From NCBI GenBank assembly GCA_900545325.1, contig UQZE01000087.1, forward strand, positions 1-8,557: a stretch of 8,557 nucleotides of DNA, read 5' to 3'. Shown piece after piece: positions 1-7,373 of this stretch. The position numbers were made by a program, and so were the translations under genes. Numbering within the stretch: the stretch's first letter is position 1; every line of letters starts with the position of its first letter. This DNA is from an uncultured Eubacteriales bacterium (GTDB lineage: Bacteria; Bacillota; Clostridia; Christensenellales; Borkfalkiaceae). The notes under the pieces are model-generated. The model saw nothing but the letters and a program-made list of their open reading frames with translations, had not been told where the DNA came from and ran no database searches.

Positions 1-2363
1 CCGAATCCCTTGAACAGCGAGTTTTCCGAAAAGCACTGCAGGCTGTCGAGATCGATGACCTGGTTGCCGTAGGCGTAGCCCTCGCGCTTGATATTGTCCA
101 CGTACACCGCGTTTTCGGCGTAATCATAATAGAGGTTGAGATATTCCGTGCCCGTAAGCGATTCGCCCGTAAAGCTGTAATTGACGGGACACCCCGTGTT
201 GTACGCGGAAAGCACCGCGCCCTTTTCCCAACCGGACAGCATCTGATCCGCGCCGCCCGCCTTGATGTAGGAAAATTCGTTTCCCCAGCTGCCCTTAAAC
301 GCCGTGATGTTCACGTAATTTTTCGGGTCGGTCGCGTCCGTCAGGCGAACGGTGTACTGCCAGAAATCGAGATGGCCCTTCGACGAGGGAAGCACCATCA
401 CGCTGATGAGCGGATCCTCCTTGGTGTTTTTGCTGAGGTCGATCGGTTTCGTATATTCCGCGAATTTATCCTCCGCCGTAAAGGTGAGCACCGTGCCGTA
501 AGCTTTCTGCGGGTAGAGCGAGCCGCTGTCCCCGCGAACCGCCTGCACCGACATGCCGTCCCCCGTGAAAGCACCTTCGCTCGAATGGGCGGCTTCGAAA
601 TAAACGGTATACGTGTACGTGGTATCGAAACGCACGTAGTAAGTGAGTTTATATTCTCCGACCTCCGTTATCACGGCCTTGTTGTTTGCGAGCGGCTGCA
701 CCTTGCCGCCGGGCGTGTACAGGGTGGCGGTGCCCCGCTTGCTCTCGCCTCCGAACGACGCCGTGAGCGCGGGTACGGCAAATTCCGTACCGACCGCAAC
801 TTTCTGCGGCAGCGGTTCGGAAAGCGCGTACACGGGAGCGGAGGCCGTTACGGTAAACGCCACCGTATATTTCAGATCTTTATAGCCCTTGACCGAATAG
901 ACAAGTTCGTAACCGCCCTCGTCCTCCAGCAATACGTCCATATCCTCTTCTGCGGAAAAACTCGTTTCCTTATAGAGTTCGCCGTCGCGGTACAGCGCGG
1001 CCTCCGCGATCTCCGATCTGCCGTCTGCAAATATTTCGCTGACCGCCGTCGCCGCGTAAATGCGCAGCCAGGATCCCTTTCCGACGGCTTCCGAACCGTT
1101 CAAGCCGCGGTAGTTCCCGCCGATCCCGAACGACGTTTCAGGCTCTTTCAGCGCCTTGATCTTCAAAGTCTTTTCCGCGCCGTAATTGCCGGCCTTGTCG
1201 CGCGCGGTATAGGCGATTTCATAGGTGCCCTCGGCGTCGGGCAAGAAATAACAGCCCGCCGTATATTCCGAAACGGGCGCGCCGTCCGCTCCGTAAAGCT
1301 CATACGTTCTGCCGCCGAGCGAAACTTCCGCCTTGCCCGCAAATTCCGTTTTGCCGTCCAGCACGTCGAACGCGGCGGGTTCGGGCAGCGGGTATTTTTC
1401 CCCGACGACGGCGTTATACCGCGCGGAAACGATGCTCTCCGCCCCCGCGGTATCCGAAAAACTTTCGCCGGAAAGCGGCTGCCCGTTCAGCTCGTAAAGC
1501 ACCACGTTCGCCGTCTTTCCCTCCGCCACGTCGGTGAATTTTATCTTGACGTTGTAATCTTCGAATTCGTCGATTGCGCGCAGTCCCGAACTTTCCGCGT
1601 TCAGATCGTACACCACGCGGTAGCTTTCCTCGGTGGAAGACGTGCCGTAATGGATTACGTAAATTTCCATTTCCGAAGAATTATACCCGAACGTAACGGG
1701 CATGGAATTTTCCGACGTATACGCGCCCCCGCGCCGCGCCACGTTGCAGAACGTGGTGCCGCCAATACGGGTAAAGTATCCCTCGGAATTTTTGAGCGCC
1801 GTTTCCGACGGCGTTTTTGCATCCGTGGCATAATGGTAGCCGACCGAAGTTCCCGCGACGATCACGCGCGCGGCGGGCGTAATGATATTCCACCGCTCGC
1901 CCGCGTCGATGGCGACGGTAAAGCCGTTGCCCTCCCGATCTGTAAACTCAAAACTGATCTCCCTGAGATCGGCGTAGGGCGTCATTTCGACGGCCGAAGT
2001 ATTGTAGTCCGCGTCGCTCTCTGCATGATAGCTTACCGAAGAGTAGGCGCGGAAAGTCAGCTCGAAATCGCCCGCGAAAGTCGGGGCGAGCGAAACTTCG
2101 GCGCCAGCGTCTTCGGCGGAGAGCAGCACGCCCTTTTTGCCGAGGTCGAATTTGCGCGCCTCCGTGCCGCCGTCGTAGGTGGCGAACGTATCGGGCGCGG
2201 CGGCGTCCGCCGCGACGGTTACGCCGTCCGCAGCCAGAAACATACCGTCGCTGTTGACGATGCTTTCGGCGAGCGGTTCGGCCGTTTTCGCCGCGAAAAA
2301 CAGACAGCATACCGCGACGACGCCCAGCAGGGCGGCCGCAATCCGTCTTTTTACAGAGTTCAT
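1..2363 (-). CDS. Large secreted protein with Ig-like repeats, operon-linked to sugar ABC transporter (3' end outside window)
   Basis: The frame is open from an ATG at 2363 to the left edge (787 complete codons, no stop), so the C-terminus is missing. AAGGAGG lies 7 bases upstream of the ATG, and only 12 bases separate it from the permease stop, so it belongs to the transporter operon. Residues 1-28 form a signal peptide: basic MNSVKRR followed by a hydrophobic run up to FFAAKTA. There is no acceptable lipobox. Residues about 85-165 form a beta-rich region (FELTFRAYS, then EISFEFTDREGNGFTV). A bacterial Ig/HYR-like strand pair with the signature GTYEIAYTARDKAGNYG lies at about 379-395. Two further Ig-like units end in GGYELVYSVKG (about 485-495) and VGEYKLTYYVRF (about 569-580). 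Residues about 640-745 (ISVMVLP, FWQYTVRLTDATDP) resemble the N-terminal beta region in pattern. No catalytic domain is recognisable in the visible part. It probably sits at the cell surface and binds or processes a glycan; that role is inferred from context only. It could also be an adhesin, or the front of a glycoside hydrolase continuing to the left. Confidence 0.85.
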   Translation of the reverse strand, partial: MNSVKRRIAAALLGVVAVCCLFFAAKTAEPLAESIVNSDGMFLAADGVTVAADAAAPDTFATYDGGTEARKFDLGKKGVLLSAEDAGAEVSLAPTFAGDFELTFRAYSSVSYHAESDADYNTSAVEMTPYADLREISFEFTDREGNGFTVAIDAGERWNIITPAARVIVAGTSVGYHYATDAKTPSETALKNSEGYFTRIGGTTFCNVARRGGAYTSENSMPVTFGYNSSEMEIYVIHYGTSSTEESYRVVYDLNAESSGLRAIDEFEDYNVKIKFTDVAEGKTANVVLYELNGQPLSGESFSDTAGAESIVSARYNAVVGEKYPLPEPAAFDVLDGKTEFAGKAEVSLGGRTYELYGADGAPVSEYTAGCYFLPDAEGTYEIAYTARDKAGNYGAEKTLKIKALKEPETSFGIGGNYRGLNGSEAVGKGSWLRIYAATAVSEIFADGRSEIAEAALYRDGELYKETSFSAEEDMDVLLEDEGGYELVYSVKGYKDLKYTVAFTVTASAPVYALSEPLPQKVAVGTEFAVPALTASFGGESKRGTATLYTPGGKVQPLANNKAVITEVGEYKLTYYVRFDTTYTYTVYFEAAHSSEGAFTGDGMSVQAVRGDSGSLYPQKAYGTVLTFTAEDKFAEYTKPIDLSKNTKEDPLISVMVLPSSKGHLDFWQYTVRLTDATDPKNYVNITAFKGSWGNEFSYIKAGGADQMLSGWEKGAVLSAYNTGCPVNYSFTGESLTGTEYLNLYYDYAENAVYVDNIKREGYAYGNQVIDLDSLQCFSENSLFKGF

Positions 2364-2375
2364 TCCTTTTCCTCC

Positions 2376-3260
2376 TTAACCTTTGATTCCGCCTACGGCC
2401 ATATTGCCGACAAGCTTGTTTTTGAAAAGCAGAAACACCAAGAAAATGGGAATCGTAACCAGCATGCACGCCGCGATGCCCACGGTAACGTAGCTCGATT
2501 CGTTGGTCGAACTGTGCGTGAAATAATACAGTCCGTAAGCGATCGTCGGGCGGCTCGGCAGGTAGATCATAGCCGTGGTGTAGTCGTTCCAGTAGCTGAT
2601 GAAAGAAAGAAGGGCGATGGCGCCGATCGTGGTCTTGATAAGCGGCATGACGATGCTGACGAGTATCTGGAACTGCGAGGCGCCGTCTATCTCCGCCGCC
2701 TCCTTGAAATCGTTCGGCAGGCTTTTGAACGAAGCGTAGTAAATGAGGAAGTTCGTCCCCAGAAAATGGCCTTTCATAATGGCCACGCCGAAGAGGTTGT
2801 TGTAGAAACCGACCGCTTTGGATACCTGTATCTCGGAAGCGAGGTTTCCTATGACCGGCAAAATCATGGTAACGATTACGATCCCGTATATCACCTTGCC
2901 GAATTTAAAGTCGAATTTCGCAACGGCATACGCGCATATAAGCGGCGTGAGCGTATGCGTGAAAGTGCAGAGCACGGTATAGCAGATGGAGTTGTAAAAC
3001 ATCTCCACTATATAGATGTTGCCTATTTTGGAAACGGGTACGGCCATATTCTGGAAAACGTACGCATAGTTGTCAAAAATAAATTTCGTCGGAAAACCGA
3101 ACGTATGGCGCATGAAATCCATTTCCGATTTGAACGAAGTCATTAGCGCCCATAAAAGCGGCGCGAGAAAACTCGCCGTATAGACGATGAGCAGGATCAT
3201 GCCCATCACGATAAACAGGCTCTTTCCGAATTTATGATGTTTGATAGCGTTCTTTTTCAT
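2376..3260 (-). CDS. Sugar ABC transporter permease, MalG-like (CUT1 family)
   Basis: This is one of the two membrane subunits of a carbohydrate importer in the inner membrane (294 aa, normal for the family). About six hydrophobic segments are visible near residues 14-41, 87-112, 121-142, 158-178, 210-231 and 260-280. The cytoplasmic EAA loop that docks on the ATPase is clear at about 181-211: LPNDFKEAAEIDGASQFQIL, with the conserved EAA, the G six residues further on, and an MPL turn. The C-terminus, VGNMAVGGIKG, matches the usual ending of MalG-type permeases. The ATG at 3260 lies 3 bases after the stop of the other permease, and its GGAG ribosome site lies inside the last codons of that gene, so translation of the two is probably coupled. 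The substrate cannot be read from the sequence; an oligosaccharide is the usual cargo of this subfamily. Confidence 0.93.
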   Translation of the reverse strand: MKKNAIKHHKFGKSLFIVMGMILLIVYTASFLAPLLWALMTSFKSEMDFMRHTFGFPTKFIFDNYAYVFQNMAVPVSKIGNIYIVEMFYNSICYTVLCTFTHTLTPLICAYAVAKFDFKFGKVIYGIVIVTMILPVIGNLASEIQVSKAVGFYNNLFGVAIMKGHFLGTNFLIYYASFKSLPNDFKEAAEIDGASQFQILVSIVMPLIKTTIGAIALLSFISYWNDYTTAMIYLPSRPTIAYGLYYFTHSSTNESSYVTVGIAACMLVTIPIFLVFLLFKNKLVGNMAVGGIKG

Positions 3261-3263
3261 AAC

Positions 3264-4337
3264 TCACTCCGTACTCGGCCCGAATTTTTCGAGCATGTAT
3301 TTGACGAAAAGCGTTACGGGCGTGGCGACCAGCGTGAACAGCAGCCCCGCCGCCGCGGCGTAAGGATACTGCGCGTAGCTCGCGTCGTTCGACTTTATGA
3401 TCTTTACGAAGAATACGTAACCGAGCGTCTGCAAATCCGTGCGGGCGCTCCCCCCGTAGAAGTTATAAAGGCTCGCCTGGTTGGTGAACAGGCCCGCAAT
3501 GCCCGCCACGAGAAAGATCGTGATGGTGGGAAAGATGAGCGGCAGCGTTACCTGCCAGAATTCCCGCAGAAGGGAAATCCCCTCCAGCTCCCCGAACTCT
3601 ACGAGCGAATCGTCTATCTTTGTCATCGCGCTCGTATAGATGAGAATCTGCGTGCCGAATCCGGCCCAGATCGTATAGAAAATAATGGTCGGAAATCCCG
3701 TATTTTTTGTTATGAGCAGATTGATGCCGATCAGTTCGGGCAGCGCGTTTTCCACGAAATAGCGGAACATGAGCGATACGACGAGCGCCGAAATAATCTG
3801 CGGCAGAAAGAGCACCACGCGAAAAAAGCCGTGCGCAGGCACCTTTTTATAGAGAAAAAAGGAAAATATCAGGTTGAGCGGCAGCGCAATGAGCAGCGTG
3901 CATAGATACAGCTTGACGGAATTCGTCGCCGCCGTGATCATGGCTGCGTCCGCTTTCAAATCGCCCAGAAATTCCTTAAAATTCTCAAATATTGCGCCGG
4001 CGCCGTTGAAGTAGAACTGCGCCGTGTCTATATCGAAATGCTTGAACGCGAGCAGAACGGAGTTGATGTTCACCGCCACGTAAAACACGGTGAACTGCGC
4101 GAGCGGGTAGGCGATCAGCGCGATAAAGAACGCCAGTTCGCCGCGGCGGCGGGAAGTCATGGTCTTCGGCTTTCCGCCCCTGTTCATCTTTACCCGCGTT
4201 TTGTGCAGCGCGACGGAAATCCCGTAAAAGAATTCTTTGACTGCGCGCCAGCCCGCGGATAATCCTCTTTCTATCGGACGCGTGAGTTTTCTCAGCCCTT
4301 TGGCGTCTTCATTGTAAATTTCTCTTTTCACCCTCAT
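3264..4337 (-). CDS. Sugar ABC transporter permease, MalF-like (CUT1 family), with long N-terminal extension
   Basis: This is the partner permease (357 aa). The first membrane span begins only at about residue 68 (LAFFIALIAYPLAQFTVF); others lie near 136-163, 172-194, 213-235, 270-290 and 328-347. The EAA-type ATPase-docking loop is at about 247-270 (EFGELEGISLLREFWQVTLP): the invariant G and the LP turn are kept, while the EAA triplet itself has diverged to GELEG, as is common in MalF-type partners. The first 65 residues are hydrophilic and rich in Lys and Arg, longer than the usual short cytoplasmic tail. An internal Met at residue 51 could be an alternative start, but the frame reads open from the ATG at 4337, 10 bases after the binding-protein stop. 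The ribosome site in front of this ATG (GGGGA) is weak, so it may depend on coupling to the gene before it. Confidence 0.92.
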   Translation of the reverse strand: MRVKREIYNEDAKGLRKLTRPIERGLSAGWRAVKEFFYGISVALHKTRVKMNRGGKPKTMTSRRRGELAFFIALIAYPLAQFTVFYVAVNINSVLLAFKHFDIDTAQFYFNGAGAIFENFKEFLGDLKADAAMITAATNSVKLYLCTLLIALPLNLIFSFFLYKKVPAHGFFRVVLFLPQIISALVVSLMFRYFVENALPELIGINLLITKNTGFPTIIFYTIWAGFGTQILIYTSAMTKIDDSLVEFGELEGISLLREFWQVTLPLIFPTITIFLVAGIAGLFTNQASLYNFYGGSARTDLQTLGYVFFVKIIKSNDASYAQYPYAAAAGLLFTLVATPVTLFVKYMLEKFGPSTE

Positions 4338-4347
4338 CGATCCCCGT

Positions 4348-5958
4348 TCAGTCGAAGTATTTGCTCATTCTGTCGTTCCATTTGCTCTGCGAGAAAGTTA
4401 CCTGCAGCCCGTTGAAATAATTTTCCGCATTCAGCGAACTTTCCTGCCAAAATTCGTAGAGCGCGTCGAGGTATTCCTTGTTGTTCACCGTGGATTTCCA
4501 CCACCAGTTGGAACCGAGGAAGGACGCTTCTTGAATAAAGCAGTCGTTATAGTACAGCGTAATGTAGGAAATGTCGGTGTCGTCGCTGTGATAAATGTCC
4601 CACATATTTTTCGCGTAGTGCGTCATTTCCGAGGTTTCGGCCTCCGTCAGGTCGTAATCGTACGGACGGATGGCGCCCGTCATGCGCGTAAACGTTCTCA
4701 GCGCGTGGTCGGTATGCACGAAACGCAGAAAATCCTTTGCAAGTTCGGGCACGGCGGTGTTCGAGGTGATGAACGCCACGGAATTGCCCGTGGAGGAAAT
4801 GAGCGTCGTTCCGGGCGCTGAACTGCCGTCGTCGGCTTTCGGCGTAGGCATAAACGCGAATTTCCGCGTGCCGTAGGCGTATTGTTCGCCGTTGTCCGCG
4901 GCCATAGTGTCAAAGAAATCCTTCGCCTCGTTTTCCCACCAGCCGCCTTCTATGATCATGGCGTAACGGGTGTCCGCTTCCGCGCTGAGAAGATAGGAAC
5001 GCTGCGCCATCATATGCGTGTTTGTGGAATCAAAGGACGTGGTGGCGTAAAGCCCGTTTCTGATTATGTATTCCGCGTAGTCGAGCGCGTATTTTTTGCC
5101 GGGCTGTTTTTGCAGCAGATAGGCGTTGTTCACGCTGATGGGCGTAGCCTCGACGTCGCCGGGGAAAGTGTAACTGCCGTCGAACGTCATGTTGAGGTCG
5201 AAATTGTCTTTGCCCTCGTAATCGGCCCAGATGGAAGTCAGATAACGGTAGCGGTAATACGTGTATTCGCCCGTCCATATATACGGCACGATGGAAAGTC
5301 CCTTCTGCATGACGTACATCAGTTCTTTCCACTGCGAAAACGTGGCGGGCAGACCGTCGTCATAATCGCCCGATATGCCGTTCGGCCCCGCGGATTTCAC
5401 GTCGGACGAACCGTCGTCGCACATCAGATTGCCGTTTTCGTTGAAATACAGCCCTTCCTGTTCGAAAAGATCCACGTCGTATACCGTACCGAAGATGCTG
5501 TCGAAAAAGGGAACGGCGTAATATTTATTGTCGTCCGTCTTGTAGTATTCGCGCAGCGTGGGATTCATCTTGTCTTCGATGGATTCGCTCTCGCCGTCGA
5601 GATCTTCCGTTACCACGTCCGTAATGTCGAGCATCTTCCCGCGCCCCACGTAGTTGGAATACGTTACGGCATTGACAAAATACATGTCGTTGCCGTAATC
5701 GTCCATTCTTTCCAAAAGCGTAGCGTCGGCGTAATTATCCTTGTGGTTGTTTATCTTAATGATAACGTCCGTATGTTTTTTCATATATTCGTCCGCGAGA
5801 GAGCTCAGCCATTCGTCCCCCAGACCGCCGTCGTAGTTGCCTATGTAGAGATAAGTCTTCGTAGGATCGTAATCCTCTACTTCGTCTCTTCTGAAACAGC
5901 CGCTCAATCCGAACGCCATCACCGCGCATGTTAGCAGCGCAACAGTTTTTTTAAACAT
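4348..5958 (-). CDS. Extracellular sugar-binding lipoprotein of ABC transporter (CUT1 type)
   Basis: This is the capture subunit of the importer, held on the outer face of the membrane by a lipid anchor. The signal peptide (MFKKTVALLT...) ends in the lipobox LSGC with Cys21 as the lipidation site, followed by a short acidic linker. Family features: a ligand-fold segment KYYAVPFFDSIFGTVYDVDLF at about 145-165, an aromatic sugar-stacking candidate GGWWENE at 338-344, and a C-terminal block from about 390 with ITSNTAVPELAKDFLRFVHT followed by TGAIRPYDYDL. An Asp/Gly-rich loop at 181-206 (GPNGISGDYDDGLPAT) is a conserved insert in a long-chain subgroup and may bind a metal ion. At 536 aa it is longer than MalE-type proteins, as expected for this subgroup. 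It is the first gene of the operon: AGGAGG lies 4 bases before the ATG, with a promoter and a candidate operator upstream. No ATP-binding subunit is encoded nearby; a shared MsmK/UgpC-type ATPase elsewhere is likely. Confidence 0.95.
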   Translation of the reverse strand: MFKKTVALLTCAVMAFGLSGCFRRDEVEDYDPTKTYLYIGNYDGGLGDEWLSSLADEYMKKHTDVIIKINNHKDNYADATLLERMDDYGNDMYFVNAVTYSNYVGRGKMLDITDVVTEDLDGESESIEDKMNPTLREYYKTDDNKYYAVPFFDSIFGTVYDVDLFEQEGLYFNENGNLMCDDGSSDVKSAGPNGISGDYDDGLPATFSQWKELMYVMQKGLSIVPYIWTGEYTYYRYRYLTSIWADYEGKDNFDLNMTFDGSYTFPGDVEATPISVNNAYLLQKQPGKKYALDYAEYIIRNGLYATTSFDSTNTHMMAQRSYLLSAEADTRYAMIIEGGWWENEAKDFFDTMAADNGEQYAYGTRKFAFMPTPKADDGSSAPGTTLISSTGNSVAFITSNTAVPELAKDFLRFVHTDHALRTFTRMTGAIRPYDYDLTEAETSEMTHYAKNMWDIYHSDDTDISYITLYYNDCFIQEASFLGSNWWWKSTVNNKEYLDALYEFWQESSLNAENYFNGLQVTFSQSKWNDRMSKYFD

Positions 5959-5962
5959 AATG

Positions 5963-5968
5963 CCTCCT
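5963..5968 (-). promoter_or_regulatory. Ribosome binding site of the binding-protein gene
   Basis: AGGAGG on the minus strand, 4 bases (CATT) before the ATG at 5958. It is a full anti-Shine-Dalgarno match and supports strong translation of the first, usually most abundant, transporter component. Confidence 0.85.
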
Positions 5969-5980
5969 GAAAAATAAATT

Positions 5981-6008
5981 TTTACGCTTTGTAAAGACGT
6001 TTTTTACA
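5981..6008 (-). promoter_or_regulatory. Leader with overlapping inverted repeats (TTTAC/GTAAA)
   Basis: In the operon's untranslated leader, TTTAC (5981-5985) can pair with GTAAA (5991-5995), and TGTAAA (5990-5995) can instead pair with TTTACA (6003-6008). The two pairings exclude each other. It could be a second protein-binding site or weak RNA structure near the ribosome site. It does not fit the spacing of a CcpA cre box. The arms are short and AT-rich, so chance is quite possible. Confidence 0.25.
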
Positions 6009-6019
6009 ATTTTAATACA

Positions 6020-6042
6020 TTTGACGAACTTAGTTTGCCAAA
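6020..6042 (-). promoter_or_regulatory. Candidate operator for the ROK repressor (23-bp imperfect palindrome)
   Basis: On the minus strand the arms are TTTGGCAAACT and AGTTCGTCAAA around a central A. Eight of the eleven arm positions pair symmetrically. The half-site core AAACT/AGTTT resembles, from memory, operators of XylR-type ROK repressors. The site begins about 10 bases downstream of the -10 box, covering roughly +3 to +25 of the transcript, where a bound repressor would block transcription. The divergence-free layout, with the ROK gene directly upstream, makes that protein the obvious candidate. Binding is inferred. Confidence 0.6.
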
Positions 6043-6051
6043 TATATTTAT

Positions 6052-6079
6052 ATTATAACACAGAATAAAAATTTGTCAA
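6052..6079 (-). promoter_or_regulatory. Sigma-A promoter of the sugar-transport operon
   Basis: A perfect -35 box TTGACA (6079-6074) and a perfect -10 box TATAAT (6057-6052) are separated by 16 bases in AT-rich DNA. The predicted transcription start is near 6045, giving a leader of about 87 bases before the ATG of the binding-protein gene. Consensus boxes in a sugar operon fit a strong promoter controlled by a repressor. Confidence 0.85.
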
Positions 6080-6120
6080 TACCTTTTTTTTATTTCTTTT
6101 TAAACTCGCCGCAGGCGGAC

Positions 6121-6153
6121 AAAATAAAAAAAGGGATACCGCAAGGTATCCCT
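6121..6153 (-). terminator. Rho-independent terminator of the ROK gene
   Basis: Read on the minus strand, AGGGATACC pairs perfectly with GGTATCCCT around a TTGC tetraloop (stem 9 bp, 6153-6132), followed directly by a run of T residues (6132-6126) and more T-rich sequence. It begins 15 bases after the ROK stop codon. On the plus strand there is no T tail, so it acts in one direction and separates the regulator from the transport operon. Confidence 0.93.
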
Positions 6154-6168
6154 CATAAAAAAATCAAA

Positions 6169-7335
6169 TTATAAATTCGTTTCCGATCGTCTTTTTTCGT
6201 TGTAGTCCGCTACGACCTGTTTTTTCGCCTCGGCCAGCGCGCCGCGCACCGCCGCGTCCGCCAGCCCCGACGGATATACCTCCGCCTTGGCTATGGTATG
6301 CGAACGGACGTAATCCTTTACTCTTCCGAGGTAATCTTCCCCGTATTCCAGGCTCTCGCCGCCGAGCATGACCACGTCCGCGCCGATAAGGTTGGCGAAC
6401 ATGGAAATAAACATGGCGAGCACGTCCGCGCTGCCGAGAATGATGCCGCGCACCGTTTCGTTTGTGCGGTAGGCCTTCATCAGCCCGTCGAAGTCCTGCG
6501 TTTCGAGATAATCCGCGCATTTAATGATGAGCCGCATGACGGAACAGTTCAAACTCAGCGTGCTGTCCCGCCCGAATTTACTGCCGCCGATCTCGCCCGC
6601 GTACCCGCGCCACCCCGTAACGACCTGCCCTTTATAGAGCACGGTAGCAGCCACGCCGTAGCCGACGAAAATATATATTGCCGCGCCGTATTTGCTGGAA
6701 AAACCGTGTTCGGCTTCCCCCAACGCCATATAGGCAACGTTGTTTTTTGCGGAAACGGGCGCGCCGAACGCATCCTCAAACAGTTTAAAGAAGGAACCGC
6801 TGTAATCGTTTTCATAATTTTTGAAACGGTGAGAAATGGTAAAACAGCGGGATTTCTCGTCTATCTGACCGGGTACGGACAGATGAACGTTCAGCAATTT
6901 TTTATTTTCCAGCCCCGCGGCGGCGAGCGCGGCCTTGATTTCGGCGATCAGCCGTCTGATATCGTCGTCGGTTACATCAAGATAGGGAATGACAAAGCCC
7001 TGTTCGAGCAGGCGGTTGCCCGCATAGTCGAACACGACGAACCGATCGCTCAGATGCGTGAAATCGACGATGAGAAAGATACCGTAATCGGCGTCGATGG
7101 TGTAGCGGATATGCTGATTACCCTTCTTGCGCGGGGAAGTATTTTCACGCGCAACCTTGAGCATGCCCTGCTGCTCAAGCTGTTTCACGATTTTCCGCAC
7201 GCCGACGTCGCTGATGCCTATCCTTTTCGACATTTCCAGGCAGGAGAGCGGCGCGTCGTACAAGATCGACGTGATCAGCCCGATATTATATTCCCTGACG
7301 TAATTCAGTTTGATAGCCGTCTTCTGTCTTTCCAT
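6169..7335 (-). CDS. ROK family transcriptional repressor (NagC/XylR type)
   Basis: This is a sugar-responsive DNA-binding regulator, 388 aa from the ATG at 7335. A TTG at 7350 would add five residues, but only the ATG has a ribosome site (AAGGG, 4 bases upstream). Residues about 17-63 form a winged helix-turn-helix (LSCLEMSKRIGISDVGVRKI, then LEQQGMLK). The ROK sugar-kinase-like domain starts near 85 and includes LSVPGQID (152-159), NNVAYMALGEAEHG (188-201) and GYAGEIGG (224-231). The ENDAN-type catalytic Asp is replaced (KNN), and the usual zinc site is missing: the His after GEIG is Gly, and the C-x-C-G-x-x-G-C cluster is reduced to one Cys (C244). It is therefore a regulator and not a kinase, and it probably folds without zinc. 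It has its own promoter and terminator. The palindrome in the promoter of the next operon is its probable target; its ligand is unknown. Confidence 0.93.
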   Translation of the reverse strand: MERQKTAIKLNYVREYNIGLITSILYDAPLSCLEMSKRIGISDVGVRKIVKQLEQQGMLKVARENTSPRKKGNQHIRYTIDADYGIFLIVDFTHLSDRFVVFDYAGNRLLEQGFVIPYLDVTDDDIRRLIAEIKAALAAAGLENKKLLNVHLSVPGQIDEKSRCFTISHRFKNYENDYSGSFFKLFEDAFGAPVSAKNNVAYMALGEAEHGFSSKYGAAIYIFVGYGVAATVLYKGQVVTGWRGYAGEIGGSKFGRDSTLSLNCSVMRLIIKCADYLETQDFDGLMKAYRTNETVRGIILGSADVLAMFISMFANLIGADVVMLGGESLEYGEDYLGRVKDYVRSHTIAKAEVYPSGLADAAVRGALAEAKKQVVADYNEKRRSETNL

Positions 7336-7373
7336 TTTTCCCTTTGCCAACGCGAACGTTTATATTTAAAGGC

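Noticed and set aside
1948..2469. A 173-codon minus-strand frame spanning the end of the permease and the start of the secreted protein
   Set aside because: It lies in another frame of two well-supported genes and encodes an Arg-rich, low-complexity product typical of out-of-frame GC-rich sequence.
372..3146. A 924-codon plus-strand open frame
   Set aside because: It is in exact codon register with two minus-strand genes that have signal peptide, membrane and EAA-loop evidence and good ribosome sites. The 12-base gap between those genes keeps the register, so the antisense frame runs through both. Its product is Arg/His-rich with no domain pattern.
4882..5934. A 350-codon plus-strand open frame opposite the binding lipoprotein gene
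   Set aside because: Same register effect. No ribosome site or promoter supports it, and the minus-strand product is a clear lipoprotein.
5981..6008. A CcpA catabolite-repression (cre) box in the operon leader
   Set aside because: The TGTAAA/TTTACA arms are 7 bases apart and lack the central CG context and length of the cre consensus, so I do not call it a cre site.
6105..6120. Small GC-rich hairpin (CGCC GCA GGCG) upstream of the operon promoter
   Set aside because: Only 4 bp of stem, no T tail in either direction, and no repeat elsewhere in the window; nothing supports a function.
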